Below are positions 60,154 to 64,000 of a stretch of DNA of 64,000 nt, one piece after another; within the stretch, counting starts at the first letter, position 1, and each line of letters begins with the position of its first letter. The translations under genes and the position numbers were made by a program. The DNA comes from Candidatus Eiseniibacteriota bacterium (GTDB lineage: Bacteria > Orphanbacterota > Orphanbacteria > Orphanbacterales > Orphanbacteraceae): assembly GCA_024276995.1 (NCBI GenBank), contig JAJRWB010000014.1, positions 62,001 through 126,000 of the forward strand, given 5' to 3'. A model generated the notes under the pieces. That model had not been told where the DNA came from. It made no database searches and worked only from the letters and a program-made list of their open reading frames with translations.

Positions 60154-60645
60154 ATGGGGCTCAGGGACATCGAGGAGCGGCTGTTCGAAGGCGTTCGCGC
60201 GGACCTCGAGGATGCGGGGGTCACCCTTCTCGATGTGGAAGCCCATCCTTCCGGCGCGTCGCTCCTGCTTCGGTTCGTCATCGACGTGGAAGGGGGCGTC
60301 ACCCTCGACGACTGCGTTCGTGTCGACCGGATGATCGGCGCCTTCCTCATGGAAGACGATTTCGTGCGGGAAGATCATACTGTGGAGGTGACCTCCCCCG
60401 GCCTCGATCGGCGGTTGAAACGGGTCGGGGAGTACGACCATTTCCGGGGACGCCGGGCGAGAATCCATCTTGCCGACGGGGGGGACGGTCCGCTCGAACG
60501 TAGCGGCATCCTGGAGGGAACCGACGAAGGGGATGTGCTGCTGGACACGGGAGGCGAAACGGTTCGCATACCCCTGGAGAAGATAGCGAAAGCGAAGCTC
60601 CTGTTCGAGGAGAGGAAGAATACGGCCTCGGGGAGAAAGAGATGA
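60154..60645 (+). CDS. rimP: Ribosome maturation factor RimP
   Basis: 163 residues. LRFVIDVEGGVTLDDCVRVDRMIGAFL and YTVEVTSPGLDRRLK (here HTVEVTSPGLDRRLKR) are family signatures, with a C-terminal SH3-like part (RRARIHLAD...LEGTDEGDVLL). It assists 30S assembly. First gene of the conserved rimP-nusA-ylxR-ylxQ-infB order. Confidence 0.96.
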   Translation: MGLRDIEERLFEGVRADLEDAGVTLLDVEAHPSGASLLLRFVIDVEGGVTLDDCVRVDRMIGAFLMEDDFVREDHTVEVTSPGLDRRLKRVGEYDHFRGRRARIHLADGGDGPLERSGILEGTDEGDVLLDTGGETVRIPLEKIAKAKLLFEERKNTASGRKR

Positions 60646-62105
60646 ACTACGAAGTGATCGAAGCGCTCGGGCAGATCGCCCGGGAGAAGAACGTCGACAA
60701 GAGCCTTGTGATCGAAACCCTCTGTGCCGGGCTGATCGCGGCGGTGCGCCGCAAGCACGGCGCCATGGTCGAAGTGGACGTCGTCGTCGACGAGGCGAAC
60801 AGCATGCTCGGCGTCTTTCTCCTCAAGAACGTGGTCGAGCGCGTGGAGGATCCCGAGCTGGAGGCTTCCCTCGAGGAAGCGCGCGAGTACGACCCGGAAC
60901 TCGATGTCGGCCACGTTCTCCATATCGAGCTTTCTGTGGAGGAATTCGGGAGAAACGCGATCCAGGCGGTGAAGCAGGTGGTGGTGCAACGGGTCCGCGA
61001 GGCGGAGCGCGAGAACGTGTACGAAGATTACCACAACCGGATTTCGGAAGTGGTCACCGGCACGGTGCAGCAGGTCGACCGGGGAAACCTCGTGGTCAAC
61101 CTCGGACGGGCCGAAGCGCTCCTTCCCTATCGAGAGCAGATCCCCCGCGAGATGTACCGCCAGGGGGACACGATACGCGCGGTGATCATCGAGGTGCAGC
61201 GAAACACGAGGGGCCCGCAGGTGATCCTTTCGAGAACCCATCCTTCGTTTCTCGAGCAGCTCTTCCGCATGGAAGTCCCCGAGGTGTACGAGGGGATCGT
61301 CGAGATCCGCGCCGTGGCCCGGGAGGCGGGAATCCGTTCGAAAATCGCCGTCTTTTCGAGCGACGACCGGATCGATCCGGTCGGGGCGTGCGTCGGGATG
61401 AAAGGCTCCCGCGTGCAGGCGGTGGTACGCGAGCTTTCGGGCGAGCGGATCGATATCGTTCCGTGGTCGGGCGACGACAAGGTACTCGTCACCCGCGCTC
61501 TCTCTCCCGCGAAGGTGATCGACCTCGTGGCGAACGAGGAGGAGAAGAGCATGCTCGTCACCGTGGCGGACGGACAGCTCTCCCTCGCTATCGGCAAGAA
61601 GGGGCAGAACGCCCGCCTCGCCGCCAAGCTGACCGGCTGGAAGATCGACCTCGTGAAGGAAGAGATGGAAGAAGAGGAAGATTCCTCGGTGGACGACTCG
61701 GGGATCCCGCTCATCGGCATCGAGAATCTCCCCGGCGTGGGGCCGAAACTCGCCACGCGGCTCCTGCAGGAGGGAGTCGTCTTCGTCCAGGATCTGAAGA
61801 AGTTCGACGTCGAGCAGCTTTGCGAATTCCCGGGTGTCGGGGAGAAGACGGCGGAGAGGATCCTCGCCTCGGCGGACATCATGCTCGAGGAGGCGGAGAA
61901 GGCGATCCGCGGTCTTCTGGAGGAAGAGGGCGATTCCGGCGAGGAACCGTCCGGTGAGAGTGGGGGCGACGACGACTTCGCCTGGGGTGACGAGACCGGC
62001 GAGGAAGATAACGGTGACGGGGAAGAAGCGGAGGAGGAGACGGCCGGCGAATCGGAGGAGGCGGACGAGAGCGCAGGGGAAACCGTCGAACCGGCGGATC
62101 GGTAG
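60642..62105 (+). CDS. nusA: Transcription factor NusA
   Basis: 487 residues. N-terminal RNAP-binding domain (1-130), S1 domain (about 135-200, EVVTGTVQQVDRGNLVVNLGRAEALLP), two KH domains (VGACVGMKGSRVQAVVRELSGERIDIV; AIGKKGQNARLAAKLTGWKID). After these comes a helix-hairpin-helix pair (ENLPGVGPKLATRLLQEG, CEFPGVGEKTAERIL) and an acidic tail of about 60 residues rich in Glu, Asp and Gly. It controls pausing, termination and antitermination. Overlaps rimP by 4 bp. Confidence 0.97.
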   Translation: MNYEVIEALGQIAREKNVDKSLVIETLCAGLIAAVRRKHGAMVEVDVVVDEANSMLGVFLLKNVVERVEDPELEASLEEAREYDPELDVGHVLHIELSVEEFGRNAIQAVKQVVVQRVREAERENVYEDYHNRISEVVTGTVQQVDRGNLVVNLGRAEALLPYREQIPREMYRQGDTIRAVIIEVQRNTRGPQVILSRTHPSFLEQLFRMEVPEVYEGIVEIRAVAREAGIRSKIAVFSSDDRIDPVGACVGMKGSRVQAVVRELSGERIDIVPWSGDDKVLVTRALSPAKVIDLVANEEEKSMLVTVADGQLSLAIGKKGQNARLAAKLTGWKIDLVKEEMEEEEDSSVDDSGIPLIGIENLPGVGPKLATRLLQEGVVFVQDLKKFDVEQLCEFPGVGEKTAERILASADIMLEEAEKAIRGLLEEEGDSGEEPSGESGGDDDFAWGDETGEEDNGDGEEAEEETAGESEEADESAGETVEPADR

Positions 62106-62111
62106 GACTCT

Positions 62112-62363
62112 ATGGCCCGACCGGTCCGGACGTGCGTCGGTTGTCGCGGGAGGAAGCCGGCAGAGGAACTGATACGGTTTGTCTCCTCCCCTTCGGGAGG
62201 GGTGGGTGTCGGAAGGCTCCTCCCCGGGCGGGGCTATTACGTCTGCCCCTCGGCGGAGTGCATCGCCCGGTTGGAGAAGCGCCTCCGCGGACGTTTCGAC
62301 GAGAAGCGGCGTCGGTGCGCCCTCGAGACGCTCTTCGCCGAGCTGGAGAAAGAGAAGGGATGA
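62112..62363 (+). CDS. ylxR: YlxR-family (DUF448) RNA-binding protein
   Basis: 83 residues. RTCVGCRGRKPAEELIRFV at the start and PGRGYYVCPSAECIARLEKR are the YlxR signature, including GRGYY and the paired Cys. YlxR (RnpM) binds RNA and has been linked to RNase P regulation. In the standard place between nusA and the L7Ae-like gene. Confidence 0.93.
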   Translation: MARPVRTCVGCRGRKPAEELIRFVSSPSGGVGVGRLLPGRGYYVCPSAECIARLEKRLRGRFDEKRRRCALETLFAELEKEKG

Positions 62364-62680
62364 GCGGCGTCGCTCCGATGAAGACCCTTCTCCGTTTCGC
62401 GCTTCGCACGGGACGGTATGTCGTGGGGGAGACGGGCGCGAGAATCCAGGCGGAGAGACGCCGATCGGGGGTCGTCCTCATCGCCCGAGATCTCGACGAA
62501 CGGCGCGTTGCGTCGATCACCAAGTGGGCCGGTGCGATACCGGTGCCGGTGGGCGCGCCGTTCGACAAGGCGGCGATGGCCGAAATCGCCGGCCGGCCGG
62601 CGTGCAACGTGATCTTCGTGTACCACAGGGAACTCGCCCGTGCGATGGTGAATGCTCTTGGCGCACGGGATGAAATCTGA
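62360..62680 (+). CDS. L7Ae/L30e-like ribosomal-associated protein (YlxQ type)
   Basis: 106 residues from ATG 62360, overlapping ylxR by 4 bp. LLRFALRTGRYVVGETGARIQAERRRSGVVLIARDLDERRVASITKWAGAIPV fits the L7Ae/L30e fold (conserved AxRAGKLVxG...LvliA.D.s), and operon position supports YlxQ. Such proteins bind kink-turn RNA. Confidence 0.85.
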   Translation: MSGVAPMKTLLRFALRTGRYVVGETGARIQAERRRSGVVLIARDLDERRVASITKWAGAIPVPVGAPFDKAAMAEIAGRPACNVIFVYHRELARAMVNALGARDEI

Positions 62681-62686
62681 TAGCTT
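62658..62686 (+). promoter_or_regulatory. Possible weak promoter before infB
   Basis: TTGGCG at 62658-62663, 17-bp spacer, TAGCTT at 62681-62686. It matches the TTG...-N17-TANNNT pattern of this window but is weak; infB may simply be read from the rimP promoter. Confidence 0.3.
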
Positions 62687-62721
62687 CTTGTCGTGTGACG
62701 AGATAGCCTGGAGTGACTCAA

Positions 62722-64000
62722 TTGGCGAAGAAGCGGATATACCAGATCGCGAAGGAATTCAACGTTTCGAGCGAAGCTCTCCTCAAGATTCTTCGTGACA
62801 TGAAGATCGAGGTGAAGAGCCATATGAGTTCGCTCGGCGACGACAGGATCGAGGAGGTCCGGCGCCGGTTCGACGACGAGAAGAAACAGGTGGAGCGGGA
62901 GGTCGGTCGCAAGGAGGAACTCCACAGGGCCGCCGAAAAGGCGAGGAAGAGTCCGCCCGCGGGCGGGGAGAAGCACGCCGACGACAGGAAGGGAAAGGCG
63001 CCCGGCGGCGGCGCTGGTGGGGGCGGGGTGAAAAAGCCCGTCAACCGCCTGGAAAAGCCGTCGCGGGGAAGGCGCAAGGGACGGCGCGGCCACGTGGTGG
63101 ACGAAAAGACGGTGCGCGAGAGCGTGAAGAAGACACTCGCCCATCTCGATATCGGCAAACGCCGGCGGAGACGCCGGAAGAGCGTTCCGGCCGACACCCC
63201 CGGTGTGGAGGAGGGGGCGCCGAAGATCCGGATCACCGAACTGGCCACCGTGTCGGAACTCGCGGCGGCGCTCGACATCAACCCGAGCGAGCTGATCGCG
63301 AAATGCGTCTCCTTCGGCCTGATGGTCACCATGAACCGGCGTCTCGACCGGGACACCATCGAAAGCCTCGCCGACGAGTACGGACACGAGGTGGAATTCA
63401 TTTCAGAATACGGGGAGAGCGCCCCCGCCGAAGAAGGGGAGAGGGAAGGGTCCGAGGGGACGGTGCCACGCCATCCGGTGGTCACCATCATGGGCCACGT
63501 CGACCACGGGAAGACGTCGCTCCTCGATCACATTCGAAAATCGAACATCATCGCCGGCGAGCAGGGCGGTATCACGCAACACATCGGTGCGTACGAGGTC
63601 GAGACGAGCGCCGGAAAGATCACGTTCCTCGACACTCCCGGACACGCCGCGTTCAGCGCCATGAGGGCGCGGGGCGCACAGGTGACCGACGTGGTGGTTC
63701 TCGTGGTCGCCGCCGATGACCAGGTAATGCCCCAGACCCGGGAAGCGATCGATCACGCCCGGGCGGCGGGCGTCCCGATCATCGTGGCGATCAACAAGAT
63801 GGACAAGCCGGACGCGGACGCGATGCGGATCAAGCAGCAGCTCGCCGAGCTTGGAGTGCAGGTGGAGGAGTGGGGAGGGAAGACGGTGGCGGTCGAGGTC
63901 TCCGCGAAGACGGGCGATGGGATCGACCGCCTCCTCGAGATGATTCTTCTCGAGGCGGAGATGCTCGAGCTGCGCGCCGATCCGGGCCGACGGGCCAGGG
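62722..64000 (+). CDS. infB: Translation initiation factor IF-2, N-terminal part
   Basis: Partial: 426 codons from TTG 62722 (GGAGTG at 62710-62715) to the window edge. The first IF2N domain ([23 protein letters not shown]) is followed by a basic, Gly/Lys/Arg-rich linker (about 65-165), a second IF2N-like segment ([25 protein letters not shown]) and the GTPase domain with P-loop GHVDHGKT (residues 258-265), DTPGHAAF and NKMD. It places initiator tRNA on the 30S subunit. The linker is much shorter than that of actinobacterial IF-2. Confidence 0.96.
   Translation, partial: MAKKRIYQIAKEFNVSSEALLKILRDMKIEVKSHMSSLGDDRIEEVRRRFDDEKKQVEREVGRKEELHRAAEKARKSPPAGGEKHADDRKGKAPGGGAGGGGVKKPVNRLEKPSRGRRKGRRGHVVDEKTVRESVKKTLAHLDIGKRRRRRRKSVPADTPGVEEGAPKIRITELATVSELAAALDINPSELIAKCVSFGLMVTMNRRLDRDTIESLADEYGHEVEFISEYGESAPAEEGEREGSEGTVPRHPVVTIMGHVDHGKTSLLDHIRKSNIIAGEQGGITQHIGAYEVETSAGKITFLDTPGHAAFSAMRARGAQVTDVVVLVVAADDQVMPQTREAIDHARAAGVPIIVAINKMDKPDADAMRIKQQLAELGVQVEEWGGKTVAVEVSAKTGDGIDRLLEMILLEAEMLELRADPGRRAR

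Overview
The window is a gene-dense, GC-rich stretch of a Gram-negative chromosome with about 55 protein genes. I saw no rRNA or tRNA gene, CRISPR array, insertion sequence or prophage. A Kdo/LPS pathway, LptB/C/F/G, BamD, a TonB-dependent receptor and TolC show an outer membrane. SprA, a PorV-like porin, a GWxTD-domain protein and a large surface protein with a PNP/GIY-type C-terminal tail are typical of the Fibrobacteres-Chlorobi-Bacteroidetes (FCB) sphere. With the high GC this suggests a candidate phylum such as Eisenbacteria, Krumholzibacteriota or Latescibacteria rather than a true Bacteroidetes; that placement is inference.

Layout. 1-924: tail of a ROK kinase and an unknown membrane protein. 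1007-6152: an acyl-CoA operon (MeaB GTPase, two-subunit B12-dependent mutase, 3-hydroxyacyl-CoA dehydrogenase, acyl-CoA dehydrogenase). The mutase carries the Phe/Gln active-site pair of isobutyryl-CoA mutase, so the operon reads as isobutyryl-CoA to butyryl-CoA to acetoacetyl-CoA. 6136-15423: uvrA, the glycine cleavage genes gcvT-H-PA-PB and two Opp/Dpp ATPases. 15450-23105: TonB-dependent receptor, secreted surface protein, PorV-like protein, GWxTD protein. 23120-29839: ExbB/ExbD/ExbD/TonB energising genes, a Yip1-like protein, TolC, an ABC ATPase, an NlpC/P60 hydrolase. 29836-34993: small unknown genes, a TonB_C protein of odd architecture, bamD, nadD, rng. 35041-35885: rplU-rpmA with promoter and terminator.

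35912-47601: kdsB-pyrG-kdsA-kdsD, lpxL-like, lptC, lptB, rpoN, hpf, hprK, ptsH, ptsI, joining LPS synthesis and export to sigma-54 and a regulatory PTS. 47724-50127: metK-ahcY. 50194-52664: lptFG on the minus strand. 53064-59174: sprA, followed by an M28 peptidase gene broken by an in-frame TAG. 60054-64000: rimP-nusA-ylxR-L7Ae-infB.

The most notable signals are regulatory. Two exact TGGCAC-N5-TTGC sigma-54 promoters lie in front of envelope genes: one before the lpxL-lptCB-rpoN operon, abutting a TTGACA -35 box, and one before sprA, next to a perfect 11-bp dyad. The other promoters I could read follow TTGAC(A)-N17/18-TANNNT. TTG and GTG starts are common.
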